Positions 24,307 through 38,243 are shown, counted from the first letter of the stretch. The stretch is 64,000 nucleotides of DNA from Deinococcus indicus (GCF_002198095.1 NZ_NHMK01000030.1:186001-250000), one strand, 5' to 3'. Notes: generated from the sequence alone by a model not told the origin. Numbers and translations: made by a program.

Positions 24307-24389
24307 TCCGGGCGGGGCGCGCGCGGGCCGGGCGACCCGTCTGCTCCGGCGGGACGCCTGCGGGCCGGGCGCGTGACACAATCAGGGTG

Positions 24390-25907
<1,518 letters not shown>

Positions 25908-25925
25908 CCCGCTGAGGCGGCACAG

Positions 25926-25968
25926 GCAGGAGGCCCCCACCCGTATCAATGGTGGGGGCCTCCTGCTT
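25926..25968. terminator. 16-bp perfect hairpin, bidirectional
   Basis: GCAGGAGGCCCCCACC (25926-25941) and its exact complement (25951-25966) enclose 9 nt. It lies between guaA and the last gene of the convergent efflux operon and probably serves both. Confidence 0.8.
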
Positions 25969-25981
25969 GCCGGTACGTGCG

Positions 25982-26545
25982 TTACTTCTTCTTCAGCAGC
26001 GCCACGTACGCCTTCAGCCCGTCGGCCAGGCGGTCCTGCTTGAAGGGATTGAACTGGCCGGGCTGCCCGCCCTGTCCGTTCTGGTCGGGGCGGCCGGCAC
26101 CCTGCCCGGCGGGGCGGTTCCCGCCGCCCTGGCCCTGGGCGTTCTGGCGCTGGCCGCGCTGCGTTTCGCGTTCCTTCTCGGCTTTCAGGAACAGGCCGTC
26201 CAGGGCCGTGAGTTGCTTGGCGGTCAGGATCCTGTCCTCGATCTGCGTGAGGTACTTTTTCGCGTCGTTGGGCTGCACGGCCGCCGCCTTCTGAAGGGTG
26301 GTCAGGATGGGCAGCAGTTGCGTGGCCTGCGACTTGCTCAGGGCAGTGGCCTTGTTCTTTTCGAGGTCCGGGAGCAGGCGCACGGTCTGCGCGAGGTCCG
26401 TGATGGGCTGCATGGCTTTCATGCGGGCCTGCATTTCCGGGGTCATCTGGCGCTGCGCGCTCTGCTGCGCCGAGGCGACACCGACGGTCAGAGCGGTCAG
26501 GGTGAGGGCGGCGGGGATGAGGCGGGCGGGAAGGGTCTTGTTCAT
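25982..26545 (-). CDS. Secreted Gly/Gln-rich protein, end of efflux operon
   Basis: The 187-residue protein has a signal peptide ending VASA-QQ. The mature part has a helical region (residues ~30-130: METPEM-like start, LTTLQKAAAV, IEDRILTAKQLTALDGLF) then a low-complexity Gly/Gln/Asn/Pro/Arg segment and a short C-terminal helix ending LKKK. The helical region recalls small periplasmic Spy-like or DUF-type stress proteins, but I cannot assign it. It follows the permease gene by 18 nt and so belongs to the efflux operon, suggesting an envelope accessory role. Confidence 0.7.
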   Translation of the reverse strand: MNKTLPARLIPAALTLTALTVGVASAQQSAQRQMTPEMQARMKAMQPITDLAQTVRLLPDLEKNKATALSKSQATQLLPILTTLQKAAAVQPNDAKKYLTQIEDRILTAKQLTALDGLFLKAEKERETQRGQRQNAQGQGGGNRPAGQGAGRPDQNGQGGQPGQFNPFKQDRLADGLKAYVALLKKK

Positions 26546-26563
26546 GGTGGATCTCCTTGAGGG

Positions 26564-27916
26564 TTACTCGTAACGCAGGGAATCGACGGGGTCGAGGCGG
26601 GCGGCGCGGGCGGCCGGGTAGTACCCGAAGAACACGCCGACCAGCGCGCTGAACAGGAATGCGACGATCATGGGAGTCGGGCTGAACACCGGGGCGATTC
26701 CGGCGAGGTTCCCCAGGTACGCCACGCCCACGCCGAGCAGGATGCCGATCACGCCGCCGCTGATGGACAGCAGGCTGGCCTCGACCAGGAACTGCGTGAG
26801 GATGTCGCGGGGTTTGGCGCCCAGGGCCTTGCGGACGCCGATCTCGCGGGTGCGTTCCGTGACGGACACCAGCATGATGTTCATGATCCCGATGCCGCCG
26901 ACCAGCAGGCTGATCCCGGCGATCGCGCCGACGAGCAGCGTCAGGGTGGACGTGACGCTGTTGAGGCTGGCGAGGCTGTCCGCCTGGTTCTGCACCTGGA
27001 AGTCCAGGTTGTCCGGGTCGGTCTGCTTGTGGCGGGTGCTGAGCAGTTCGGTCACGTCCGCCTGCAACGCGGTGAGGTCGTCGGCGCTGACCGCCTGGAG
27101 GTAGACGCTGCTGACGGTGGGTTCGCCGCCCGCGCTGTTGGTGCGCGCGAAGCGTTGCAGGTACGTGCCGAGCGGCACGAGCACCTGACTGTTCGCGTTC
27201 CCGAAGCCGCTGTTGCCCTTGTCGGGCAGCACGCCGGTCACGGTGAAGGACACGCTGCCCAGCCGGACCTTCTGCCCGATGGCCTGTTCGGGTGTCGCGT
27301 CCTCGCCCCACAGGTCGGTCAGGACCTGGTACCCGATCACGGCGACCCGTTTGCGGCTCCTGTTGTCGGCGTCCGTGAAGTAGGCACCGGCCTCGACGGG
27401 ACTGTTGCGGACCGTCTCGTAGGCGGGCCAGGTGCCGAGCACGCTGGCCTGGGTGTTTGCGCTGCCGACCTTGGCCTGCACGGAGCTGTTCACGGTGGGC
27501 GCCACGCCGGCCACGCGGTCCGGGAAGGCGGCGGCCAGCGCCTCGGCGTCCTCGACGGTGATGGTCTGGCGGGGGCCACCCCGGACGAGGGTGCCGCCCC
27601 CGCCGCCACGGGCGCTCTGCACAGTCAGCAGGTTGGTGCCGAGGCTCTCGAGGTTCTTCGTGACGCCGGCGGTGCTGCCCTGTCCGATGGCGGTCAGGGC
27701 GACGACGGCGGCCACGCCGATGATCACGCCCAGCGCCGTGAGGACCGACCGCAGCGGCGTGCCGACGATGGCGCGCCACGCGATGGTGAACGCGCCGCCC
27801 AGGCCGATGCCGCCCCGCCGCACGGGCCGGGCGGCGCCGGGCGTGCTGACCGGGGCGGCCTTACCGGCCAGCTGATCGGGGGTGGCCTTCCCGGTCGGCT
27901 GATCGGCGGCCGTCAC
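26564..27916 (-). CDS. MacB-type ABC permease
   Basis: The 450-residue protein has the MacB/FtsX layout: a cytosolic N-terminal extension of about 40 residues, TM1 (RSVLTALGVIIGVAAVVAL), a large periplasmic MacB core domain (residues ~75-320), then three C-terminal TMs with GGIGIMNIMLVSVTERTREIG and FFGYYPAARAARLDPVDSLRYE-type end (last residues RLDPVDSLRYE). The permease is separate from the ATPase, unlike E. coli MacB where they are fused. The GTG start overlaps the ATPase stop by 4 nt. Exports substrates from periplasm through an outer-membrane channel; substrate unknown. Confidence 0.92.
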   Translation of the reverse strand: MTAADQPTGKATPDQLAGKAAPVSTPGAARPVRRGGIGLGGAFTIAWRAIVGTPLRSVLTALGVIIGVAAVVALTAIGQGSTAGVTKNLESLGTNLLTVQSARGGGGGTLVRGGPRQTITVEDAEALAAAFPDRVAGVAPTVNSSVQAKVGSANTQASVLGTWPAYETVRNSPVEAGAYFTDADNRSRKRVAVIGYQVLTDLWGEDATPEQAIGQKVRLGSVSFTVTGVLPDKGNSGFGNANSQVLVPLGTYLQRFARTNSAGGEPTVSSVYLQAVSADDLTALQADVTELLSTRHKQTDPDNLDFQVQNQADSLASLNSVTSTLTLLVGAIAGISLLVGGIGIMNIMLVSVTERTREIGVRKALGAKPRDILTQFLVEASLLSISGGVIGILLGVGVAYLGNLAGIAPVFSPTPMIVAFLFSALVGVFFGYYPAARAARLDPVDSLRYE

Positions 27917-28695
27917 GGCTGTCCTCCGCTGGCGGCCGCGCCGGGCAGGTGGGGGGGCGCGTGGTGGGTCATGGAGGTGCGGGGGGTCTGGCGGCGGTCG
28001 GATTCGATCAATCCGTCGCGCACGCGGATGACCCGCTCGGCGTACGCGCCGATGTCGTCCTCGTGCGTGACGATCACGACGGTGGTGCCCTCGGCGTGCA
28101 GGGCGCCGAACAGGGCCATGACTTCCTCGCTGGTGCGGGTGTCGAGGTTCCCGGTGGGTTCGTCGGCCAGCAGCAGGCGCGGGCGGCCGGCCAGGGCGCG
28201 GGCGACCGCCACGCGCTGTTTCTGGCCGCCGCTGATCTGGCTGGGCAGGTTGCGGGCCTTGCTGGCCAGTCCCACGCGCCCCAGGACCTGCATGGCCCGC
28301 TCGCGGCGTTCGCGGGGCGGAATACCGGCGTACGTGAGGGGCACCTCGACGTTCTCGACGAGGCTCAGGCGGGGCAGCAGGTGGAACGCCTGGAACACGA
28401 AGCCGATGTCGCTGTTGCGGGCCTCGGCGCGTTCGTTCTCGCTGAGGGTGGTCACGTCCCGCCCGGCCAGCCGGTACGAGCCGCCGCTGGGCCGGTCGAG
28501 CAGCCCGATGATCTGCATCAGGGTGGTCTTGCCGCTGCCCGAGGGTCCCATCAGGGCGACCATCTCGCCCTGCGCGATCTGCACGCTGACGCCCTTGAGC
28601 GCCTCGAAGATCACGTCGCCCTGCTCGTACACCTTGCGCACGTCGCGGATGTCCACGACCGGCGCGGTCGCCTGGGCGTCCGGGTGGGCGCTCAC
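27913..28695 (-). CDS. MacB/LolD-type ABC ATPase
   Basis: The 260-residue ATPase has Walker A GPSGSGKTT (near residue 51), signature ISGGQKQRVA, Walker B LLLADEPTGNLD and the H-loop VTHE. These features place it in the MacB/LolD/FtsE group that drives FtsX-like permeases. It overlaps both neighbours by 4 nt (GTGA in each case), so adaptor, ATPase and permease are translationally coupled. Confidence 0.93.
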   Translation of the reverse strand: MSAHPDAQATAPVVDIRDVRKVYEQGDVIFEALKGVSVQIAQGEMVALMGPSGSGKTTLMQIIGLLDRPSGGSYRLAGRDVTTLSENERAEARNSDIGFVFQAFHLLPRLSLVENVEVPLTYAGIPPRERRERAMQVLGRVGLASKARNLPSQISGGQKQRVAVARALAGRPRLLLADEPTGNLDTRTSEEVMALFGALHAEGTTVVIVTHEDDIGAYAERVIRVRDGLIESDRRQTPRTSMTHHAPPHLPGAAASGGQP

Positions 28696-30085
28696 GGTCT
28701 GCCTCCGCCCATGCCGGGGATCGGCAGTCCGCCCATGCCCGCGCCGCTCCGGCTGCCCTGTCCCTGCGTGCCGTCCTGGCGGGTGCGGCCAGCGGCGCTG
28801 CTGGCCGCTCCGGGCACCACGACCTCCTGGCCGCGTTCCAGGCCGCTGGTGACGACCGTGTTCGTGCCGTCGGTCGCGCCGGTCTCGACCCGCACCTGCT
28901 CGCCCTCAGCGTTCCCGGCGGCGCCCTCGGCGGCGGGCAGCTGCACGTAACTGCGGCCCCGCACGGTCTGGACGGCCCGGCTGGGCACGAGCAGGCCGGT
29001 TTCCTCGCTCTGGATGATCTCGGCCTCGGCGGTCATGCCGGCGCGCAGCTGGCCGTCGGGGTTGGGAAGCTGCACGGTGGCGGTGAACACGCTGATGCCG
29101 CTGCTCTGGGTCGCGCCGGGCGACACGCGCACGACCCGGCCCGTGAAGGTCTGCCCGTCGAAGGCGTCCAGGGTCACGTCGGCGCTCTGGCCGACCTTCA
29201 CGCCGGCGATCTCGGTCTCGTCGATCTGCACGGGCAGGTTCAGGGTGGTGTCGTCCAGGACGGTCAGGATGGTCGCGCCGCTGTTCACGACCACGCCCTC
29301 GGTGGCGGTGACGGTGCTGACCACCCCGGTGATGGGGGCGTACACCTTCAGGTCCGCGCGGGCCTGCTGCGCGGCTTCCAGGCTGTCCTGCGCCTGCTGC
29401 ACGGCAATCTGCTGGCTGCGCAGGTTCTGGGCGTCGCTGGCGCCGCCCGTCTCCGCCTGGGTCTGCGCGGCGCTCAGGCTGGCGCGGGCGCTGTCCACGG
29501 TCTGCTGCGCCTTCGTGACGGCCGACTGCGCGTCCGCCAGGGCCGAGGCGCTGAGCGCCCCGATGGCGGCCAGTTGCCGCTGGCCGTCCAGGGTGCGCTG
29601 GGCGTCCGCGAGGGTCTGCTGCGCCTGCGTGAGTGAATTCTGGGCGCTGGTGACGCTGCTCCGGCGCTGCGCGGCGCTGCTGGCCTGCGAGGCGCGCGTG
29701 GCGTCCAGTCCGGCGCGGGCCTTGTCGAGGTTCAGCTGCGCCGACGCCACGTTCTGCTCGACCGTGTCGCTGCTCAGGGTGGTGATCAGTTGCCCCTTCG
29801 TGACGCGCTCGCCGACCGCCGGGACCGCGCCGACCGTGGCGGTCAGGTCCGCGCCGACCGTGCGGGTCTGCGCGGCTTCCAGCGTGCCGGGACCGCTGAC
29901 GGACACCCGGATCACGCCCTGCTGCGCGCGGGCGGTGGTGGTCGCCGCGACCGCCTGGGTGGGTTCGGCGCTGCGGGCGCGGTACGCGAGGGTCCCGCCG
30001 ACCGCGCCGATCAGCAGCAGGCCGCCCACGATCCAGGGCCAGCGGGCGCGGCGGGCCGGGCGGTCGGCCGGTACGGTCACGGCGC

Positions 30086-30089
<4 letters not shown>
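28692..30089 (-). CDS. MacA/HlyD-like periplasmic adaptor
   Basis: The 465-residue adaptor has an N-terminal membrane anchor (WIVGGLLLIGAVGGTLAY, residues ~18-36), a lipoyl/barrel-sandwich half (SVSGPGTLEAAQTRTVGADL), a long coiled-coil hairpin (residues ~110-240, Ala/Gln/Ser rich), then the second half motif VYAPITGVVSTV and a beta-barrel domain. The C-terminal tail is Gly-rich (GMGGLPIPGMGGGRP). It links the MacB-type pump to the TolC-like channel encoded upstream. Confidence 0.92.
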
Positions 30090-31164
<1,075 letters not shown>

Positions 31165-31165
<1 letters not shown>

Positions 31166-32586
31166 CACTGGGGGCCTCCGGCGGCGTTGTCGAGTTGGAT
31201 CAGGGTGATCTGGGCGTTCAGGCGGGCGGACAGCAGGTCACGTTGCGCCTGCGCGAGGGTCAGTTCGGCGCTCTGCACGTCGTCGGGCGTGGCGGTCCCG
31301 GCCTGCACGCGCGCCTGCGCGGTCAGGAGTTGCTGCTGCGCCACCTGCAGCTGGGTCTGGCGGGTCTGCGCGGCGCTCAGGGCCTGCTGCGCGGCCATGA
31401 AGCGGCTGCGGACGTCGAGTTCCACGTTCTGCTGCGCGACGGTCAGGGACAGCGCCGCCTGCGTCACGCCCGCCTGATCGGCGCTGAGGCCGGCCCGCTG
31501 CGCCGGGGAGTACACGACGTACGACCCGCTGAGGCTGGCGGTCAGGCGGCCGCCGCTGCCGCTGGCGCTGCTGCCGACCGGCACGCTGTACGCGCTGCTC
31601 AGGGTGCCCTGCTTCAGGTTCAGGCTGGCGCTGAGGGTTCCGGCGCTGCCGCCGCCGTAGCCGACGCTGGCGGTCAGGTCCGGCAGCGCCGAGTCGCGGG
31701 TGGCGCTGTCCAGGGTGTCCTGCGCGGCGGCCAGGGTGTTCTGCGCACTGATCACGTCGGCGCGGCCGCTGCGGGCGCGGGCGACCAGGGCGCCCAGGTC
31801 CGGCAGGGTCAGGTCCGCCGGGGCGGGCGCGCCGAAGGTCACGCGGCCCAGGCTGACGCCCAGCGCGGATTCCAGGGTGCGCTGCGCGGTGTCCAGGTTC
31901 CCCTGCGCCTGCGCGGCGGCGGACTGCGCGGCCTGCAGGGCGGCCTGGGCGCTCAGGACCGCCTCGGGCGCGGCGTTCCCGGCGGCCTCCTGCGCCTGCG
32001 CCACCTGCAACTGCCGGGCGCGCAGCGCGGTCGTCTGCGCGCCGATCTGCACGTCCTGCGCGGCCAGCACCGCGTCGAAGTACGCCTGCGTGACGTTCAG
32101 GCGGGCGCTGCGCTGCGCTTCGTGCAGGGTCGCGCCCGCCAGCGCGAGGCTGCGTTCCGAGGCCCGCAGGCTGCTCTGGCTGTTCGACCAGGGCAGCAGG
32201 CCCAGGCTGACGCTGACCCCGGCGTTCCCGCCGAGACTGGCGGCCTGGGTGGCCGCGCCGTCACTGGCGGTCCCGGCGGCGCTGGCGTAACTGGCGTTGC
32301 CGTTCACGCTGACGGTCAGGCCCAGGGCGCTGCGGGCCGCGTCGAGGTTCTGCTGCGCGACCTGCACGCTCAGGGCGGCGCGGGTCACGCTGGGCGCGCC
32401 GGCCAGCTGCGCGTACGCCTGCTCCAGCGTGTACATGGACGCCTGTGGCGCGCTGACCTGGGGAGCGGCCGGCGTGACGGGCGCGGTCTGCGCCAGCGCG
32501 GGACCGGACGCCATGACCAGCGCGGCGCTCAGGGCCAGGGCCAGCGGCAGGCCCCGGCGGGACGGATGGGCAGAGGGGAGCTTCAT
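31165..32586 (-). CDS. TolC-like outer-membrane efflux protein, first gene of efflux operon
   Basis: The 473-residue protein has a signal peptide (RRGLPLALALSAALVMA..., cleavage after ALA-QT) and two OEP repeats with YTLEQAYAQL at the mature start, SARLNVTQAYFDAVLA, and the second-half AQRAGLSADQAGVTQAALSL. The ATG at 32586 is chosen because the signal peptide starts there and CACACT (32594-32599) lies 7 nt upstream. It heads a six-gene minus-strand operon, divergent from a two-component system. Confidence 0.9.
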
Positions 32587-32593
32587 GTCCCGG

Positions 32594-32650
32594 AGTGTGG
32601 CGGCGGCCCGCGAAGACTCCGCGCAGCCTCCATGAAGATTTGTCGAAGAC
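32594..32650 (-). promoter_or_regulatory. Efflux promoter with three phased direct repeats
   Basis: In the divergent region, CGAAGAC (32611-32617), TGAAGAT (32633-32639) and CGAAGAC (32644-32650) are direct repeats 22 and 11 bp apart, so all lie on one face of the helix. OmpR/PhoB-type regulators bind tandem half-sites with 11-bp phasing. The nearest copy ends about 11 bp upstream of the efflux -10 box (CACACT, 32594-32599). The regulator gene diverges from the other side with -10 TACCAT (32739-32744). The binding role is inferred. Confidence 0.6.
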
Positions 32651-32750
32651 GCCTGCGCCGCGTCCCGCACAGCGTAAACCCCGCCGGACGCGCCCGGCGG
32701 CCCGGCGGACACTTCGCCTGACCTTCACGCAGCTCACCTACCATGCAGTC

Positions 32751-33434
<684 letters not shown>

Positions 33435-33447
33435 ATCCGCCCGACCT

Positions 33448-33607
33448 CAGACGGATTCCGCTTGTTTCGCTGACAGATCATGACACTGCCGATCTGCCAG
33501 CTCCGTGCCCGGAACCCGGTTCTCTCCTGCTCTGCGGGGCAGCTCTCCGAGTCGCATCCGCTCGGACCCAGCGGGCTTTACAGCCCCTTCCATCGGAGTC
33601 CGTATGA
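33448..33607 (-). repeat. Palindromic intergenic repeat, copy D (inside the two-component operon)
   Basis: The 160-bp copy fills the whole gap between the response regulator and kinase genes. On the plus strand it reads from CAGACGGATTCCG (33448) through CAGATC/GATCTG arms and CTGCGGGGCAGCTCTCCGAG to CGGAGTCCGTATGA (33607). The ATG of the sensor kinase (33604-33606) is part of the conserved CCGTATGA end. Confidence 0.85.
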
Positions 33608-34944
33608 AGCCGGCGCTGACACGGGCGCGGCAGCCTGGGTTCTGGAGCGTCAGCCGCCGGCCGCTGGCCGTCACGCTGCTGCTGGCGATGCTGCTGGTGG
33701 TGGGCGTGTCGGTGGGCAGCGTGCTGGTGTTCTCGAACCTCGTCGTGCAGCGGCAGGTGGACCGCCTGCCCGACGACATCAAGCTCGCCATGCGCGAGCG
33801 GCAGGCGGCGCTGCAACGCGGCGAGGTGATCACCCCCACCCCGCCTGTCCCGGAGATCCGCACCGGGATGGTCGTGGACCCCTTCCTGGAACCCGGCCAG
33901 AGCAGCCCGGACGTGGGCGGCGTGGTCGTGCTGCCCAGCGGCGAGCAGGCGCAGGTCGTGCAGGGCCGCCGCCCACGCGGCCTGCGCGCCGAACCCGGCC
34001 CGCGCGACGCGCCGCCCAACCGCACGCAGAACTTCGTGCGGGACGTGCAGCTCAGCCTCGTGCAGGTGGGCCTGCTCGCCACGGGCGCCGCCGCGCTGCT
34101 GGCGTGGCTGCTGGCCCGCCGGATCGCGCGGCCGATCTCGGCCGTCTCGCACGCGGCGGCGCAACTGGCCGGCGGCGACCTGGGCGCCCGCGCGCCCGTC
34201 CAGAGCGGCGAACGCGAGATGGCCGCCCTGGCGCAGAGTTTCAACGACATGGCCGAGAACCTCCAGGCGCTGGAACACGAACGGCAGCAGGCCGTCGCGG
34301 ATATCGCGCACGAACTGCGCACGCCCATCGCAGTCATGCAGGCCCGCCTGGACGCCCTGGAGGACGGCGTGTACCCCCTGAACGCCGAGCAGATCGCGCT
34401 GCTCAGCACCCAGACGCAACTCCTGACCCGGCTGGTCGGGGACCTGCGGACCATCACGCTGGCCGAGGCCGGACGGCTCGCCCTGAACCCGCAGCCGCTG
34501 GACCTCGGCACGCTGGGCCGCGAGGTCGTGCGGGACCTGCAGGACCGCGCGGCGGCGCGCGGCGTGACGCTCAGCGTGCAGGCCGCGCAGACCCCGATCC
34601 GCGCGGACCCCGTGCGGGTGCGGCAGATCACCACCAACCTCGTGGACAACGCCCTGCGCCACGCCCGCAGCCGCGTGAGCGTGCAGGTGGAGACCGTGCA
34701 GGGCCGCGCGCTGCTGCACGTCGAGGACGACGGCCCCGGCGTCCCCGAGGACAGCCGCGAGGCGGTCTTCACGCGCTTTACCCGCCTGGACGGCAGCCGC
34801 ACCCGCGACACCGGCGGCAGCGGCCTGGGCCTGGCGATCGTGCGCGCCCTGACCGACGCACACGGCGGCGAGGCGCACCTGTCGGGCAGCGCCAGCCTGG
34901 GCGGGGCGCGCTTCACGGTGGCGCTGCCCGCCGCCCGGACCTGA
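33604..34944 (+). CDS. BaeS-like sensor histidine kinase
   Basis: The 446-residue kinase has TM1 (LLLAMLLVVGVSVGSVLVF, residues ~22-42), a periplasmic sensor loop of about 100 residues rich in Pro and Gly, TM2 (VGLLATGAAALLAWLLA, ~155-172), HAMP, the phospho-His in DIAHELRTP, and ATPase boxes NLVDNALRHA, DDGPGVP and GGSGLGLAI. The start is the ATG formed by the end of repeat D; an in-frame GTG at 33505 would translate part of the repeat and is less likely. It should phosphorylate the upstream regulator and sense the efflux substrate or envelope stress. Confidence 0.92.
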   Translation: MKPALTRARQPGFWSVSRRPLAVTLLLAMLLVVGVSVGSVLVFSNLVVQRQVDRLPDDIKLAMRERQAALQRGEVITPTPPVPEIRTGMVVDPFLEPGQSSPDVGGVVVLPSGEQAQVVQGRRPRGLRAEPGPRDAPPNRTQNFVRDVQLSLVQVGLLATGAAALLAWLLARRIARPISAVSHAAAQLAGGDLGARAPVQSGEREMAALAQSFNDMAENLQALEHERQQAVADIAHELRTPIAVMQARLDALEDGVYPLNAEQIALLSTQTQLLTRLVGDLRTITLAEAGRLALNPQPLDLGTLGREVVRDLQDRAAARGVTLSVQAAQTPIRADPVRVRQITTNLVDNALRHARSRVSVQVETVQGRALLHVEDDGPGVPEDSREAVFTRFTRLDGSRTRDTGGSGLGLAIVRALTDAHGGEAHLSGSASLGGARFTVALPAART

Positions 34945-34965
34945 TACGGACTCCGGCAGTCCGTC
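34942..34965 (+). repeat. Minimal relic of the palindromic repeat
   Basis: TGATACGGACTCCGGCAGTCCGTCTG begins on the kinase stop codon; ACGGACT (34946-34952) and AGTCCGT (34958-34964) are the two terminal repeats brought together around 5 bp, as expected for near-complete internal deletion. Confidence 0.6.
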
Positions 34966-35008
34966 TGGGGGGTGGCGGGTGGGCCGCGCGGCGTGCTACC
35001 CCTGGGGG

Positions 35009-35506
35009 ATGCCCTTCACATGGACGCCCGCGCGACGGACGGGACGGCTGATGCGGCCGTCTCTGGCGCGGCGGTCTGCGGCGTGGCTGCTGGCGGCGCT
35101 GCTGTGCGGCGCGCCGCCCCTCGCGGCGGCCGGGACGGTCCCGCCGGCCGGCGGCGCCGTGACGTCCCGCGCGCCGCAGTACGCGCAGCCGGACCCCCGG
35201 TCCAGGGTGCTGGTCGAGCTGCCGGTCGGGGCGGCCCTGACCGTGTACCGCTGCTTTCCCCGCTGGTGCGAGGTGCAGGCAGTCCGGCAGGGCGCGCGCG
35301 GCTGGGTGATCCGGTCCTCGATCAGCGTGCAGGGCGCGTGCGTGCAGCTCGTGCCGCTGGGCTTCAAGGACGTGCGCCGTCAGGAGGGCGGGTACCGGAC
35401 CGAACTGGACCTGAACCGCAACGGCCGCGCCTGCGACCCGGACGACCTGCACGCCGAGAAGCTCCGCTCGGCCGCGCCGGCCCTCGCGCGCGGCGGGCGC
35501 AGCTGA
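35009..35506 (+). CDS. Secreted SH3b-like protein with excalibur-type calcium motif
   Basis: The 165-residue protein has a signal peptide (charged MRPSLARRS..., cleavage near AAA-GT, from an internal Met at residue 15). Residues ~58-110 look like a bacterial SH3 domain (PRSRVLVELPVGAALTVYR..., GARGWVIRSSISV). The C-terminal DLNRNGRACDPDDL is close to the excalibur consensus DxDxDGxxCE, a calcium-binding motif of envelope proteins. Four Cys could form disulfides. A cell-wall or S-layer-associated role is plausible. The promoter is not clear. Confidence 0.7.
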   Translation: MPFTWTPARRTGRLMRPSLARRSAAWLLAALLCGAPPLAAAGTVPPAGGAVTSRAPQYAQPDPRSRVLVELPVGAALTVYRCFPRWCEVQAVRQGARGWVIRSSISVQGACVQLVPLGFKDVRRQEGGYRTELDLNRNGRACDPDDLHAEKLRSAAPALARGGRS

Positions 35507-35558
35507 CCGACTCCTGCGCGCCTCTGGCGGCCGCCCCGCCGCGCTGCCCGGTCTGCGG

Positions 35559-35564
35559 TAAACT
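35559..35564 (+). promoter_or_regulatory. ychF -10 box
   Basis: TAAACT at 35559-35564 predicts transcription starting near 35571 and a leader of about 37 nt that holds the AAGGAG site before the ATG at 35608. A TTG at 35572 would be a leaderless in-frame start, but it would add 12 residues before the canonical MGLAIGIVG. Confidence 0.55.
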
Positions 35565-35607
35565 CTGAGGGTTGCCCCGCGCAGAACCGGCGGGTGAAGG
35601 AGTCGAA

Positions 35608-36705
<1,098 letters not shown>

Positions 36706-36745
36706 AACCGACTCCGGTTGAATGGGTTGCAGAACCGTTCAATCA
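36706..36745 (+). repeat. Relic of the palindromic repeat after ychF
   Basis: Directly after the TAA stop, CCGACTCCGGTTGAATGGG and TTGCAG resemble the first 30 bp of the repeat (CGGACTCCGATTGAATGGGCTGCA). The rest of the element is missing. Confidence 0.55.
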
Positions 36746-36746
36746 G

Positions 36747-36801
36747 AGCAGAGGAAGGTGGGGCACTCCGGTTCAGTCCGGGTGCCCCACCTTCCTCTGC
36801 T
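36747..36801. terminator. 20-bp perfect hairpin between ychF and mnmE
   Basis: The arms 36747-36766 and 36782-36801 are exact complements (AGCAGAGG...GGGGCAC type) with a 15-nt loop. It lies between convergent ychF and mnmE and has no T-run on the plus side. This is the longest perfect stem seen in the window. Confidence 0.75.
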
Positions 36802-36827
36802 GGTTGTTCCTGCTCCCTGCTTCCCGC

Positions 36828-38153
36828 TTACTTGCCGACGCAGAAGTTGCGGAACACGGCGTCCACGATGTCTTCCTGCACGTCGCGGCCGGTCAGTTCG
36901 GCCAGGGCGCGCAGGGCCTCCTCGAGTTCGTAGCTGGCGAGGTCGTCGGGGGCGTGCGCGGCGGCCTGGATGTGGTTCAGGGCGCGGCGGGCGGCGTCGG
37001 CCTGCCGTTCGGTGGTCAGCCACGCCTCGCCGCGTGCGGCGTCGCCGAGCAGGGCGGCGCGGATGGATTCACGCAGGGCACCCAGGCCGTCGCCGGTGAC
37101 GGCGCTGACGTTCAGGGCGCCGGGGTCGGTCCAGGCGGGGGGGAGGTCGGCCTTGGTGCGCACCCGGATGACGCGCGGGCCGCTGCCGAGGTCGAGGGTG
37201 GTGGGCAGGGGTTCGCGGGGGGCGCTGCCGTCCTCCAGGGCGAGGATCAGATCGGCGGCCCCGGCGAGGTTCAGGGCCTGCCGGACGCCGGCCGCCTCGA
37301 TGGCGTCGGCGGTGTCGCGGATGCCGGCGGTATCGACGAGCGTGACGGGCACCCCGGCGAGTTCCAGGCCCGCCTCAAGGTAGTCGCGGGTGGTGCCGGC
37401 GACGGGCGTGACGATGCTGCGCTCGAAGCCCACCAGGGCGTTCAGGAGGCTGCTCTTGCCGGCGTTGGGGCGACCGATCAGGGCGAGTCGGGCGCCGCGC
37501 GTGGCGACCTGTCCGGCGCGGGCAGTGAGCAGCAGGTCGTTCAGGTCGTGCTCAGCGGCCGCCAGCGGCTGGGCGCGGTCCTCGTCGGGCACGCCTTCCT
37601 CGGGGTAGTCCAGCATGGCCTGGAGGGCCGCGAGGGTGCGGGTGACGTTCGCCGCGACCCGCTTGACCCGATCCGCCAGGGCGCCGGTCAGGCCCAGGGT
37701 GGCCTGCCGGCGGGCGGCATCGGTCTGCGCCTCGATCAGGTTCAGGACCGCCTCGGCCTGCGTGAGGTCCAGGCGGCCGCTGAGGTAGGCGCGCAGCGTG
37801 AACTCGCCGGGGCGGGCGGCGCGCGCGCCGAGTTCCAGGGTGCGGGCCAGCACGCGGGCCAGCACGGCGGGGCTGCCGTGCGTCTGGAATTCCGCGACGT
37901 CCTCGCCGGTGTAGCTGCGCGGCCCCTTGAAGATCAGGCACAGGCCCTCGTCGAGAATCTCGCCGGCCTCGCCGGTCAGGTGCCCGAACAGGAAACGGCC
38001 GCCGGGCGTGCGGGACGGGGCGCGCCGGCCCCGGAACAGGTCGTCCGCGACGCGCAGGGCGTCCGGGCCGCTGACGCGCACGATGCCCACGCCGGCGCTG
38101 CCGGGGGCGGTGGCGATGGCGGCGATGGTGTCCTGAAGTCCGGAGCGCGTCAC
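36828..38153 (-). CDS. mnmE: tRNA-modification GTPase MnmE
   Basis: MnmE with MnmG adds the aminomethyl or carboxymethylaminomethyl group at U34 of certain tRNAs. The 441-residue protein has the folate-binding N-terminal domain ([22 protein letters not shown] start), the inserted G domain with GRPNAGKSS (near residue 220), DTAGIRDT, and the C-terminal FCVGK with the conserved Cys. The GTG start has TAGCCT (38160-38165) 6 nt upstream. The mnmD/mnmC2-like genes at 61.5-63.2 kb work on the same nucleotide. Confidence 0.96.
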   Translation of the reverse strand: MTRSGLQDTIAAIATAPGSAGVGIVRVSGPDALRVADDLFRGRRAPSRTPGGRFLFGHLTGEAGEILDEGLCLIFKGPRSYTGEDVAEFQTHGSPAVLARVLARTLELGARAARPGEFTLRAYLSGRLDLTQAEAVLNLIEAQTDAARRQATLGLTGALADRVKRVAANVTRTLAALQAMLDYPEEGVPDEDRAQPLAAAEHDLNDLLLTARAGQVATRGARLALIGRPNAGKSSLLNALVGFERSIVTPVAGTTRDYLEAGLELAGVPVTLVDTAGIRDTADAIEAAGVRQALNLAGAADLILALEDGSAPREPLPTTLDLGSGPRVIRVRTKADLPPAWTDPGALNVSAVTGDGLGALRESIRAALLGDAARGEAWLTTERQADAARRALNHIQAAAHAPDDLASYELEEALRALAELTGRDVQEDIVDAVFRNFCVGK

Positions 38154-38243
38154 GAGCGCAGGCTAGCACCCGGCCGGGCGCACGGGCGGGTGCGGGCCCG
38201 GTCTCATAGTCGCCCCTCATGCTGCGGCCCTAGGATGCGTGTC

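Noticed and set aside
33505..33603. Earlier GTG start for the sensor kinase
   Set aside because: It would translate 33 residues of repeat D before the basic/TM start; the ATG at 33604 gives a normal N-terminus.
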